A stretch of DNA of 64,000 nt, taken from CAKZNE01 sp002695025 (lineage in GTDB: Bacteria > Bacteroidota > Bacteroidia > Flavobacteriales > Schleiferiaceae). Shown one piece after another: positions 25,154 to 33,558 of this stretch (the first letter of the stretch is position 1; each line of letters starts with the position of its first letter). The stretch spans positions 1 to 64,000 of the forward strand of contig CAJWML010000016.1 of assembly GCA_913043285.1 (NCBI GenBank), given 5' to 3'. The notes under the pieces were generated by a model, which saw only the letters and a list, made by a program, of their open reading frames with translations, had not been told where the DNA came from and did no database searches. A program made the position numbers and the translations under genes.

Positions 25154-27235
25154 TTATTCGGGGTATTGTATTCGTACATGGTAGATGTTCATCAGCATCT
25201 TCTTGAATATCTTTTTGATATCCTTGATCTCACGCAAGGTAATCTCCGCATTTTCAAATTGTCCGCTCTCCATCTGGTGATCAATAATACTCTCTACCAG
25301 CTTATCGATATTATCATGATCCGGCTTATTCATGCTGCGGCTGGCCGCCTCCACACTATCCGCCATCATTAAGGCTGCTGTTTCTTTACTAAAAGGCTTG
25401 GGGCCGGGATAGGTGAACTTTTTAAGATCCACCTCCTGCTCCGGGAAATTCTTGATATACTGTTTATAGAAATACATTACCGTGGTAGTACCGTGGTGCG
25501 TACGTATAAAATCAATAAGCACATCCGGCAGGTTATTCTTCTTGGCAATCTTTATCCCCTCTTTTACGTGTCCGATGATCATCTGGGCACTTTCCTCAAA
25601 TGAAAGTTCATCATGCGGGTTAAGCCCTGTATGCTGGTTTTCGATAAAATACATCGGATAGGTCATCTTGCCAATATCATGGTAAAGTGCCCCGGTGCGC
25701 ACCAGTAGTGCATTTCCGTTAATGCTCAGCACGGCTGCTTCTGCCAGGTTAGCTACCTGCAGGGAATGCTGAAAGGTACCGGGTGCTTTTTGTGCCAGTT
25801 CGCGTAACAGGGGGTTATTGGTATCACTGAGTTCCAACAACGACACATCCGAGACAAAACCAAAGAGCTTTTCTTCCATATAAATGAGCGGAAAGGAAAT
25901 AAGGGTCAAAAATCCGTTACCGGCAAAATAAGCGAAGTTGATCATCTCGATCTGCTTGAACGAACCTTCCTGTATAATGGCCATGCTCAGGTATGACAGA
26001 CAGTATACCGCTATGATCTTGGCCGCAGTAAAAAAGAGCTGCCCTCTTTTGTATAAATTGTTAACCAGGATAATGGCAAAAATACCGGCTATGAACTGCA
26101 GGAAGATAAACTCAAAGCTGTTGGGCACCAGGAAGCCAATGAGCAACATAGCTACCATGTGCACAAACAAGGCAATACGGGTATCAAAGAAGGAACGTAT
26201 AACAATAGGTAAGATGGGAAAAGGCGCCAGGTAAATATACTCTACCCCAAAGTCCATAACTATCTTGGCCATAAAAACCATCAAGAGCACGTTTACCAGG
26301 ATGAAGGTAAGCTTGGAAACGTCTTCCATAATGCGCTGCCTGAACTGGTAAAGGAAGAGGAATAATACCAGAAAGAGAATGCTTACCAGCAATATCTGGC
26401 CAAAGAGTATATAGTACAGGCTGGCCTTGGTGGAAAAGGAACCTTCATACGCCTGCCTTAAGGAAGAAAGTTTGGCGAATTTTTCATCATCCACCAGGTT
26501 TCCCTTAAAGATCACCAACTCCCCGCGTTGTACCAGGCCCTTGGTTGGCAGTATATTGTCCAGCTGCGACTTCAGGTAATTATTGGTGGTGTTCTCATCA
26601 AATAATATATTGTAATCCAGGTTATTGATGATAACCCCAATCACCAGGTTATATACTTCCTCATTGGAGGAGTAAGGTAAGTTGGTACGCGCATACATTG
26701 CTGCTTCCTTTATGGTATAGAAGTTTTCAAAGGAAACTGCTTTGCTTATTCCTTTTTCCGTAAGTAATATCTCCCCGTAATTCCTGGACACATCACTCTC
26801 TATGGGCTTTAAAACACCCTTGTCATAGATATGACTGATAATTTTCTTACCGTTTTGGATAACTCCGGCCAGGGACGGAGATGTATTGGTGGTCAGCAAT
26901 CCACTGTCCTTGGCCAGGCGCCACTTCCGGCTTATTTCCTTTTCAAACTGGCTTAGCGCAGCGGTCTTCAGGCCCTCCTCACGAACCAGGAACAAGGTTT
27001 TATTATTGCGAAGCTGCTTGCGCTCCTTTTCCAGTTCCTCAGAGCTTTTTACCACGGCAAAATCAAAAGGTGCCACCAGGTTTTCGTACAGCCACGGCTT
27101 GCCCTTCTGGAATTCATATTTAAACTTGGCCTCCCTGGGGTTCAGGTATACCACAAAAGCAACCGATAAAACAAAGAGCAGAACACTGGCCATTTGGGTT
27201 TGTCGGTTCTGGAGATATAACAGGAGTTTTTTCAT
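25154..27235 (-). CDS. pgpH: PgpH-like 7TM-HD phosphohydrolase (predicted c-di-AMP phosphodiesterase)
   Basis: This 693-residue membrane protein has an N-terminal helix (about 13-30), an extracytoplasmic 7TMR-HDED domain (about 35-270), seven membrane helices (about 280-460) and a C-terminal HD hydrolase domain. The HD motifs are seen as FQHSLQVANLAEAAV (about 485-499) and GALYHDIGKM (about 513-522), with HVKEGIKIAKK and IRTHHGT further on. Listeria PgpH, with the same architecture, degrades cyclic di-AMP. No diadenylate cyclase gene is in the window. It is divergent from the thiolase gene. Confidence 0.85.
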   Translation of the reverse strand: MKKLLLYLQNRQTQMASVLLFVLSVAFVVYLNPREAKFKYEFQKGKPWLYENLVAPFDFAVVKSSEELEKERKQLRNNKTLFLVREEGLKTAALSQFEKEISRKWRLAKDSGLLTTNTSPSLAGVIQNGKKIISHIYDKGVLKPIESDVSRNYGEILLTEKGISKAVSFENFYTIKEAAMYARTNLPYSSNEEVYNLVIGVIINNLDYNILFDENTTNNYLKSQLDNILPTKGLVQRGELVIFKGNLVDDEKFAKLSSLRQAYEGSFSTKASLYYILFGQILLVSILFLVLFLFLYQFRQRIMEDVSKLTFILVNVLLMVFMAKIVMDFGVEYIYLAPFPILPIVIRSFFDTRIALFVHMVAMLLIGFLVPNSFEFIFLQFIAGIFAIILVNNLYKRGQLFFTAAKIIAVYCLSYLSMAIIQEGSFKQIEMINFAYFAGNGFLTLISFPLIYMEEKLFGFVSDVSLLELSDTNNPLLRELAQKAPGTFQHSLQVANLAEAAVLSINGNALLVRTGALYHDIGKMTYPMYFIENQHTGLNPHDELSFEESAQMIIGHVKEGIKIAKKNNLPDVLIDFIRTHHGTTTVMYFYKQYIKNFPEQEVDLKKFTYPGPKPFSKETAALMMADSVEAASRSMNKPDHDNIDKLVESIIDHQMESGQFENAEITLREIKDIKKIFKKMLMNIYHVRIQYPE

Positions 27236-27347
27236 GTAGCGTACGCCTCGAGTTCAAAAATAGCTATAAACCTACGTCCGGCAAATTCGCTTAATTTTTC
27301 TGTATTTTCGCCCTCCGTACAATCGCTTAGTAAAAATATATCACGAT

Positions 27348-28526
27348 ATGAGAGATGTAGTAATAGTTTCAGCCGTAAGAACACCCATCGGGGGCTTTTT
27401 AGGCTCTTTATCCACCATACCTGCCACACAGCTCGGATCCATTGCCATTAAAGGAGCTCTGGACAAAATACAGCTGGACCCCAAAGAAGTTCAGGAGGTA
27501 TTGATGGGTAATGTGCTGCAGGCCAACAACGGACAGGCTCCTGCCCGTCAGGCGGCCCTGGGTGCAGGCCTTAGTGAAACCGTTCCCTGTACTACTGTGA
27601 ATAAGGTTTGCTCCAGCGGTATGAAGGCTATTATGCAGGCCGCCCAGGCTATCCGTTGTGGTGATGCCGATGTCATAGTAGCTGGTGGTATGGAAAATAT
27701 GAGCATGGTTCCCCATTACCTTCCCAATGGACGTAATGGACAGAAACTGGGTAGCATAGAAATGATAGATGGCTTGTTGCGTGACGGTCTTACTGATGTT
27801 TACAATAAAACACACATGGGTAACTGTGCCGAGCTTTGTGCCAGGGACATGAACTTTAGCCGTGAGGAACAGGATGAATTTGCCATTAACAGCTACAAAC
27901 GCAGTGCTGATGCCTGGGCCAATGGTCGTTTTAAAGATGAAGTGATACCCGTTGAAATACCCCAGCGCAAAGGTGACCCTATCCTGGTTACTGAAGATGA
28001 AGATTATAAAAAGGTAAACTTTGAAAAAATACCTCAACTGCGCCCGGTATTTGATAAGGAAGGATCGGTAACTGCTGCCAATGCCTCAAATCTCAATGAT
28101 GGTGCGGCCGCTATGGTATTGATGAGCGCTGAAAAAGCACAAGCCCTGGGTTTGAAGCCCCTGGCCAGAGTAGTGTCCTATGCTGATGCCGCCCAGGCAT
28201 CAGAATGGTTTACCACCTCCCCTGCCAAAGCCGTACCCTTGGCTATTGAAAAAGCAGGACTCAAAAAAGAAGATATCAGCTACTATGAGTTGAATGAGGC
28301 ATTTTCTGTAGTAGGATTGGCCAACATGCAACTCCTCGGAATTGATGCCTCCCAAACCAATATAAACGGTGGAGCTGTATCCATCGGCCACCCACTGGGA
28401 GCCAGTGGAGCCCGTATTGTAGTTACCTTGCTTAATGTATTGAAGCAAAATAACGGCAAATACGGTGCTGCCGGAATTTGCAATGGTGGTGGTGGTGCTT
28501 CTGCCCTGGTTATCGAATCTTTATAA
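27348..28526 (+). CDS. Acetyl-CoA C-acyltransferase (thiolase)
   Basis: This 392-residue thiolase has the active-site Cys88 in VNKVCSSGMKA, His in GHPLGASGAR near 348 and the second Cys in CNGGGG near 378. Length and motif spacing fit acetyl-CoA C-acetyltransferase (AtoB/ThlA), which condenses two acetyl-CoA to acetoacetyl-CoA or performs the reverse thiolysis in the cytoplasm; biosynthetic and degradative thiolases cannot be separated here. It heads a tight run with the NlpC/P60 gene (24 nt) and UmuD gene (37 nt). Confidence 0.9.
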   Translation: MRDVVIVSAVRTPIGGFLGSLSTIPATQLGSIAIKGALDKIQLDPKEVQEVLMGNVLQANNGQAPARQAALGAGLSETVPCTTVNKVCSSGMKAIMQAAQAIRCGDADVIVAGGMENMSMVPHYLPNGRNGQKLGSIEMIDGLLRDGLTDVYNKTHMGNCAELCARDMNFSREEQDEFAINSYKRSADAWANGRFKDEVIPVEIPQRKGDPILVTEDEDYKKVNFEKIPQLRPVFDKEGSVTAANASNLNDGAAAMVLMSAEKAQALGLKPLARVVSYADAAQASEWFTTSPAKAVPLAIEKAGLKKEDISYYELNEAFSVVGLANMQLLGIDASQTNINGGAVSIGHPLGASGARIVVTLLNVLKQNNGKYGAAGICNGGGGASALVIESL

Positions 28527-28550
28527 ACCCAGCTTAATTACAACCACTGC

Positions 28551-29327
28551 ATGCAATACGGGGTTTGTAGCCTTAGCGTAATTCCGATGCGGTCTGAACC
28601 CGATGACCGTGCTGAAATGACCAATCAGGTCCTGTTCGGTGAAACCTTTAAGGTTTTGGAGCAACGCAAAAAATGGTCACGCATACGCCTGGCCCATGAT
28701 AACTATGAAGGCTGGATTGACAATAAGCAGTGGGAACAGCTGAGTGAGAACTTTTATAATGAAGTGCAGGAAGGTGCAGTACCGGTTTCAACTGAAATGA
28801 TCGAGATCATTTCCCACCCGGATTCCGGCAGCTTCTTTCCCGTGTTGTTAGGTTCTATGTTACCCAAAATGAAAAAGGGTGGGCAAGTAGATCTGGAGTA
28901 TACCCATTTTGATTTTATGGGGCCTTTTTCGACTAAGACATCTTCACGTACCAGCCTGGTGGAATACGCCTATCAGTACCTGAATGCGCCCTACCTGTGG
29001 GGAGGCCGCACCCCTTTGGGAATTGATTGCTCTGGATACACTCAGATGGTATACCGCTTAACCGGCTACCCTCTGCCCCGCGATTCTGCAGAACAGGCGC
29101 GCCATGGTATTACGCTCAGTTTTATTGAAGAATCCGAACCTGGTGATCTGGCTTTTTTTGACAATGAAGAAGGCATTATAACGCATGTAGGCATCATCCT
29201 CAGCGATAACTATATTATTCACGCTTCCGGAAAAGTGAGGTTGGATCGTTTGGATCAAACCGGTATCTTTAATGCTGAAAAAGGTATGCATACCCACAAG
29301 TTACGCGTGATCAAAAAGGTCATCTAG
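28551..29327 (+). CDS. SH3-NlpC/P60 (C40) cell-wall peptidase
   Basis: This 258-residue protein has an N-terminal bacterial SH3-like domain (about 1-70, with MRSEPDDRAEMTNQVLFGE) and a C-terminal NlpC/P60 domain. The catalytic Cys160 is in IDCSGY, the His in THVGIIL (about 213) and the third polar residue probably His in IIHASGK (about 225). YLWGGRTPLGIDCSG is the family signature. It has no evident signal peptide, which is common for Bacteroidota C40 peptidases related to dipeptidyl-peptidase VI acting on imported murein peptides. It is part of the thiolase-UmuD run. Confidence 0.88.
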   Translation: MQYGVCSLSVIPMRSEPDDRAEMTNQVLFGETFKVLEQRKKWSRIRLAHDNYEGWIDNKQWEQLSENFYNEVQEGAVPVSTEMIEIISHPDSGSFFPVLLGSMLPKMKKGGQVDLEYTHFDFMGPFSTKTSSRTSLVEYAYQYLNAPYLWGGRTPLGIDCSGYTQMVYRLTGYPLPRDSAEQARHGITLSFIEESEPGDLAFFDNEEGIITHVGIILSDNYIIHASGKVRLDRLDQTGIFNAEKGMHTHKLRVIKKVI

Positions 29328-29364
29328 GCACTGTCGGTTATAGCATTCCTGTAAACCTTCTGCT

Positions 29365-29793
29365 ATGAAAGTAAACGAGATAATTCCCCTGGAAGGAGAA
29401 AATGGTTTCCCTGTGCCTTTTTTTGATATGGGTGTGGCAGCTGGCGACCCCTCCTATGTTTCCATGCCTTTCCAAAGTACCATCAACATTAATGAAGAGC
29501 TTATCCGCAATAAAAAATCCACCTTTTGTGTGAGAGTTGCCGGACAAAGCATGATAGATGCTGGTATAGATGATGGGGATCTGCTTATTGTGGATCGCGA
29601 ACTGGAACCTCAGAATAATAACGTGGTCCTGGCTGTGATCAACGGTGATTATACCGTAAAACGCCTCTATAAAAATGGTGCAGAGTTGTTCCTGCAACCT
29701 GCCAATAAGAATTATTCTCCCATCCGGATCACCCAGTTTATGGACTTTCGTTTATGGGGAGTGGTAACAGGGGTTATCAAAAAACTGATCTAA
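29365..29793 (+). CDS. umuD: UmuD-like S24 peptidase without an adjacent UmuC
   Basis: This 142-residue protein is a full-length UmuD: the self-cleavage site Ala26-Gly27 (GVAAGDPS), catalytic Ser62 (GQSMIDAG) and Lys99 (DYTVKRL) keep the E. coli spacing. In E. coli, cleaved UmuD' joins UmuC to form translesion polymerase V. Here the next gene is on the other strand and no umuC is in the window. It has no DNA-binding domain, so it is not LexA. No SOS-box-like sequence was recognised in front, and it may be read from the thiolase promoter. Confidence 0.85.
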   Translation: MKVNEIIPLEGENGFPVPFFDMGVAAGDPSYVSMPFQSTININEELIRNKKSTFCVRVAGQSMIDAGIDDGDLLIVDRELEPQNNNVVLAVINGDYTVKRLYKNGAELFLQPANKNYSPIRITQFMDFRLWGVVTGVIKKLI

Positions 29794-29816
29794 GCGGCTA
29801 TGCCCTTTATAAAATG

Positions 29817-29848
29817 GAAAAGGCCCCGGAAATTTCCGGGGCCTTTTC
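29817..29848. terminator. Bidirectional terminator, perfect 32-nt palindrome
   Basis: GAAAAGGCCCCGGAAA (29817-29832) and its exact reverse complement (29833-29848) form a strong hairpin with A/T-rich flanks between convergent genes. Confidence 0.85.
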
Positions 29849-29865
29849 ATATATAAGGTAACTAC

Positions 29866-30666
29866 TTACTGTGTAATGATCACGGTATCCATATCCGTAA
29901 CCACTCCGGTGGAAACAACCACCCCGGTTTCAGTCTTCGGCTGGTAGGGGGATACGGGATCAAATTCAATGGTATAGGAACCATCATTCAAACCCGGGAT
30001 CAGAAAATATCCGGTCACCGAATCGGCACGTGCAGCCGCAGTATCTCCAGCAGCATTATAGGCAAGAATAGCGGGATGTGAAGCCGCTGGCATTACCGTT
30101 CCTTCAATACTTCCGGTAGTCACTTTCGTAAATACACGGATCACAGGCTTAAGTATGTAATTACCATTGCCGGTGGTCACAATGGAACGGCTGGCATCAA
30201 AATCCAACCAGAACTCATATACCAGACCGGGCTCCAGGGTTTCCTGAACATTCAGTTTTAAACCAGATTGTTGGGCAGATGGGGTTTTCAGATCATACGA
30301 AATACCATCGATCACCACATCATTATCTGATCCAAGGATCAGGCGTATTTGGTTGATCCTACGGGCTGGTACATCATCATAAGCGATAAGCGTATCTATA
30401 CCATTGGTAAAATCCAGCAGATTATAGATCCCGGGACGTACATTATCCAGAGTTTCCCATCCTGCTTCTTCGCTTTCATCTTCATAGTGGATCTCCACCG
30501 CCCGCACATCAATCAATACAGCATCGTAATCAGCCGGGGCGTCAGTAAGCCTCATCATGACCTTTGCCGGTTCATTACTACCATCGGAGTCATCTTTTTT
30601 ACATCCTATAAAGAGCAGAGATAAAGCAAACGTTACGGTTAGCGACAATTTCCCTATCGTTTTCAT
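29866..30666 (-). CDS. DUF4382 lipoprotein
   Basis: This 266-residue protein starts at ATG 30666; the TTG at 30678 is in frame. The lipobox LLFIGC is followed by an acidic linker. DUF4382 covers about residues 36-175, with MMRLTDAPADYDAVLIDVRAVEI split here as LTDAPADYDAVLID and the closing NGNYILKPVIRVF. The rest is a carboxypeptidase-regulatory-like beta domain (EGTVMPAASHPAILAYN). It is probably a surface or periplasmic lipoprotein of unknown role. It lies 32 nt downstream of the OmpA-like gene on the same strand. Confidence 0.8.
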   Translation of the reverse strand: MKTIGKLSLTVTFALSLLFIGCKKDDSDGSNEPAKVMMRLTDAPADYDAVLIDVRAVEIHYEDESEEAGWETLDNVRPGIYNLLDFTNGIDTLIAYDDVPARRINQIRLILGSDNDVVIDGISYDLKTPSAQQSGLKLNVQETLEPGLVYEFWLDFDASRSIVTTGNGNYILKPVIRVFTKVTTGSIEGTVMPAASHPAILAYNAAGDTAAARADSVTGYFLIPGLNDGSYTIEFDPVSPYQPKTETGVVVSTGVVTDMDTVIITQ

Positions 30667-30698
30667 ATCTGTATTCAAATTATGATTTAAATAATTAA

Positions 30699-31544
30699 TT
30701 ACTGTTCTACGGGAGTAGAAGCTTCCACTTCACCACTTAATATCTTAAAGAGTTCTTCCAGCTTAGGGGTAAGCACTATTTCAGTACGCCTGTTCCTGGA
30801 GCGCCCTTCTTTAGTTTCATTGGAGGCTACGGGGCTGTATTTACTCATGCCTGAAGCTGTAAGGCGTTCACCTGTAATATTGTAGTCATCAGTGAGCAAC
30901 CGGGTAATGGTGGTAGCCCTTGCGGTACTCAAATCCCAGTTATCCGAGTATTTAGCTGTATTAATAGGTACATCATCCGTATGGCCAACTACCTCAATAC
31001 TGATCTTAGGATTTTTCTGAAGCACCTCCGCAACCTTCCCGATGGCATTTTTTCCTTCGGTATTGAGTTTGGCACTTCCCGAAGGGAATAACAACTTATC
31101 ACTTAAGGATACATATACCTTACCGTTCTTTACCTCTACACTAAGGTCCTCGGCATCAAAATTCACCAGTGCATCCGCTACTGTCTGACGAAGATTGTTA
31201 ACGATTTCCTGCTGGCGGTTGAGACGGTCTTGCAAGGCACGTAGGCGTTGAGCTCTCAATTGAAGTGCCTGGTCCTTTTCACTCAACTCTGAACCCTGTT
31301 TTTGCAATTGGGCCATCATAGCTGCCTTTTGATCCTCACTCATATCCTTATACTTGGAAAACTGAGAAGAAGTCCTTTCCAGTTCGGTCTCAAGATTAGC
31401 CACCTCTCTTTCCAGAGCAGTACTGTCTTGTTGCAGGCGGTCTATCTTGTTTTGAGCACTTACATACTTTTTCTTGGAGACACAAGATGTAGTTGTGCCC
31501 AAAGCCAATAGCGATGCTATGGCAAGGTGTGATATTCTTTTCAT
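30699..31544 (-). CDS. OmpA-family peptidoglycan-binding lipoprotein
   Basis: Started at ATG 31544, this 281-residue protein has a lipoprotein signal (LGTTTSC), a long coiled coil (about 28-130) and a C-terminal OmpA domain. VVGHTDDVPI and the closing SGMSKYSPVASNETKEGRSRNRRTEI pattern (written here as GMSKYSPV and RSRNRRTEI) are the peptidoglycan-binding motifs. An upstream in-frame extension to 31673 lacks a signal peptide and is less likely. It would tether the outer membrane to the cell wall. It is probably co-transcribed with the DUF4382 gene. Confidence 0.85.
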   Translation of the reverse strand: MKRISHLAIASLLALGTTTSCVSKKKYVSAQNKIDRLQQDSTALEREVANLETELERTSSQFSKYKDMSEDQKAAMMAQLQKQGSELSEKDQALQLRAQRLRALQDRLNRQQEIVNNLRQTVADALVNFDAEDLSVEVKNGKVYVSLSDKLLFPSGSAKLNTEGKNAIGKVAEVLQKNPKISIEVVGHTDDVPINTAKYSDNWDLSTARATTITRLLTDDYNITGERLTASGMSKYSPVASNETKEGRSRNRRTEIVLTPKLEELFKILSGEVEASTPVEQ

Positions 31545-31974
31545 GGTTTTAGTGAATTTGTTATGGCAGTATAATATTTTACTGACAAAAATTGTTCGGC
31601 CAAAACTTTGCCAAACGCCATTCCAACCGGTTTTCAGGGGTAATTGCTGCTTTTTCGTGGAAAAAATCCCCATGTTGCGGACCGCACCTTTTCATTTGGT
31701 TAGTGGGGGTTTTTCAAAACGGAAAGGAGGCTAAAGTCTCGCTTTCTAAGTTAGACCCAGTCTAAATAACGATATCCTATCAAAAATATAATTGCGAAAA
31801 TCCAAAAATTTAGTTGGTTGACAGACAATAAAGTACAGTATCACTAATACAACAAAAAAAACCGTACAAACCTCAAATCATCACCCCTAACCAACTGATC
31901 CTCTTTGAATTATTGTAAATAATCTTATCTTGGGTGAAGATATTTTATCCAGTATTAACTCTAACTCAACAATC
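31545..31974. other. 430-nt AT-rich region between divergent genes
   Basis: It separates the OmpA lipoprotein from the secreted 505-residue protein. I see no RNA gene, terminator or coding signal. TTATCTTGGG near 31925-31934, with TTTG about 20 nt upstream, may be the promoter of the plus-strand gene, but it is a poor TAnnTTTG match. Confidence 0.35.
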
Positions 31975-33492
31975 ATGAAACAGTGGATACTCATTGGAGT
32001 ACTGTCCGTTTCTTCAGCTACCGGTTTCGCACAAAGTGGAAGCGTGGAGCTTGAGGAAATTCCCAACCCGGATCCGCATAGCTATGCAAGCTTCGGATCT
32101 GATGTCTTTATTCAAGGCGATCAGGCTATTGTTTTATCAAAAGGGTATTCTTCTGACCCTCAAAGCAATGGTGCTTTCTACGTCTACAACAGGGATGCTG
32201 CCTCCGGAGCATGGCAACTTTTGCAAAAAATGGTTCACACCAATCAATCTTCCCTATCTGAATGGTATGGAAGCAGCGCGGCCATCAATGGTGACTATTT
32301 TCTGGTAGGAGCATACCATGCCCGTACAACAGAAAATGAAGCTTATCCTGCCGGAGCAGCTTTTATGTATCACCGTAATGCAGCCGGGCAATGGGAAGCC
32401 GGGCAAAAACTTTCCGTTTTAGCGGGAGAAAAAGCTAACGGTCAGCAATTTGGATCAGCTGTAGCGCTGAGTGATAAATATGCTGCTGTAGTAGCCGGAG
32501 CTACCCAGGAAGTTTACATTTTTGAAAACAATGGTTCCGGAAGCTGGAGCTTTGTTCAAAAAATATCCGGTAAGGATTACTTGCGTTCGGATGGTTTCAA
32601 ACCTGATTTTGGATCTTCTCTGGCTATTGATGGGGACTACCTATATATAGGAGCCCCAACTGATGATTCAGACCAGTTTGGTGAAAACAACCTTACCCGT
32701 AGTGGTGCTATTTACATTTTTAAGCGTGAAGGTGGCAACTGGTCGCTTGCACAGAAGGTTACACAGCAAAACAGGCAGTCTCAATCTTACTTTGGAAATA
32801 ATATCAGTGTTTCCGGCAGCTTCTTAGCTGTAGGATCACAGGAAAACCGCCAAGGTAGTGTGGAGATATTTCAACGTGACCGGGATGGAAAATGGAACTT
32901 TACACAAAAACTCAGCCCTGAAAACCGCTTGGCTATTGATCGTTTTGGAGCTGATATTTCCTTTGATGGCGATCACATTGCCGTTTCTGCACCTAATTAC
33001 AATGTAGAAGGTATTACTTATGCTGGTGCTGTTTTCCTTTATAAAAGAGATCTTAAATCCAACTACTGGACTATTGAAGATATTATTACGGCTCCCAATC
33101 CATCCAATTCAGAAAGGTTTGGTAACGTGCAACTTAGCGATGGAGCTATTGCCATAGGCGTACCCACCCGGGAAACTTCCAATAGCCGCTATGCTGGTGT
33201 TATTTATGTAAGTAACCTTCCAGGTAGCCAGAACAAGGCAGTTAGCGGTAATGAATCATTACAGTTGTTCCCTAACCCAGTAAGAGAATCATTTAGCCTT
33301 GAAGTAGCTGGTAAAGAGAGTATATCTGATATATATGTATTTGATTATACCGGTCGCCAGGTTAATGTGAAATTTGATGAGGAGCTGAATACGGTGGACG
33401 TAAAGAATCTTTCTGCAGGGGTTTACCTCTTGAAAGTGCGCGTGGAAAACGGAGAAGTTTACACTCGTGAATTTACCGTAACAGCCTATTAA
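31975..33492 (+). CDS. Secreted FG-GAP-like beta-propeller protein with T9SS tail
   Basis: From ATG 31975 this is a 505-residue protein with a signal peptide ending GFAQ. The body is built of about seven repeats of roughly 55 residues, each with a FGxxVxxxGDxxxVG strand pair followed by AxYVYxR...W.xxQK (for instance near GSSAAINGDYFLVGA and FGSSLAIDGDYLYIGAP), an integrin-alpha FG-GAP-type propeller. The C-terminal 75 residues form a T9SS type A sorting domain: LFPNPVRESFSLEV, then LSAGVYLLKV. It is exported by the type IX system and probably surface-attached or secreted. Function unknown; adhesion is a guess from the fold. Confidence 0.8.
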   Translation: MKQWILIGVLSVSSATGFAQSGSVELEEIPNPDPHSYASFGSDVFIQGDQAIVLSKGYSSDPQSNGAFYVYNRDAASGAWQLLQKMVHTNQSSLSEWYGSSAAINGDYFLVGAYHARTTENEAYPAGAAFMYHRNAAGQWEAGQKLSVLAGEKANGQQFGSAVALSDKYAAVVAGATQEVYIFENNGSGSWSFVQKISGKDYLRSDGFKPDFGSSLAIDGDYLYIGAPTDDSDQFGENNLTRSGAIYIFKREGGNWSLAQKVTQQNRQSQSYFGNNISVSGSFLAVGSQENRQGSVEIFQRDRDGKWNFTQKLSPENRLAIDRFGADISFDGDHIAVSAPNYNVEGITYAGAVFLYKRDLKSNYWTIEDIITAPNPSNSERFGNVQLSDGAIAIGVPTRETSNSRYAGVIYVSNLPGSQNKAVSGNESLQLFPNPVRESFSLEVAGKESISDIYVFDYTGRQVNVKFDEELNTVDVKNLSAGVYLLKVRVENGEVYTREFTVTAY

Positions 33493-33558
33493 TCTTTATG
33501 AAGGGAAGCATTCTATCCAGTTTGTTTCCTGGATCCAATAACCAAAAAACTTATTAAA

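Noticed and set aside
31545..31673. 43-residue N-terminal extension of the OmpA-like protein
   Set aside because: It would bury the lipoprotein signal inside the protein; ATG 31544 gives a normal lipoprotein.
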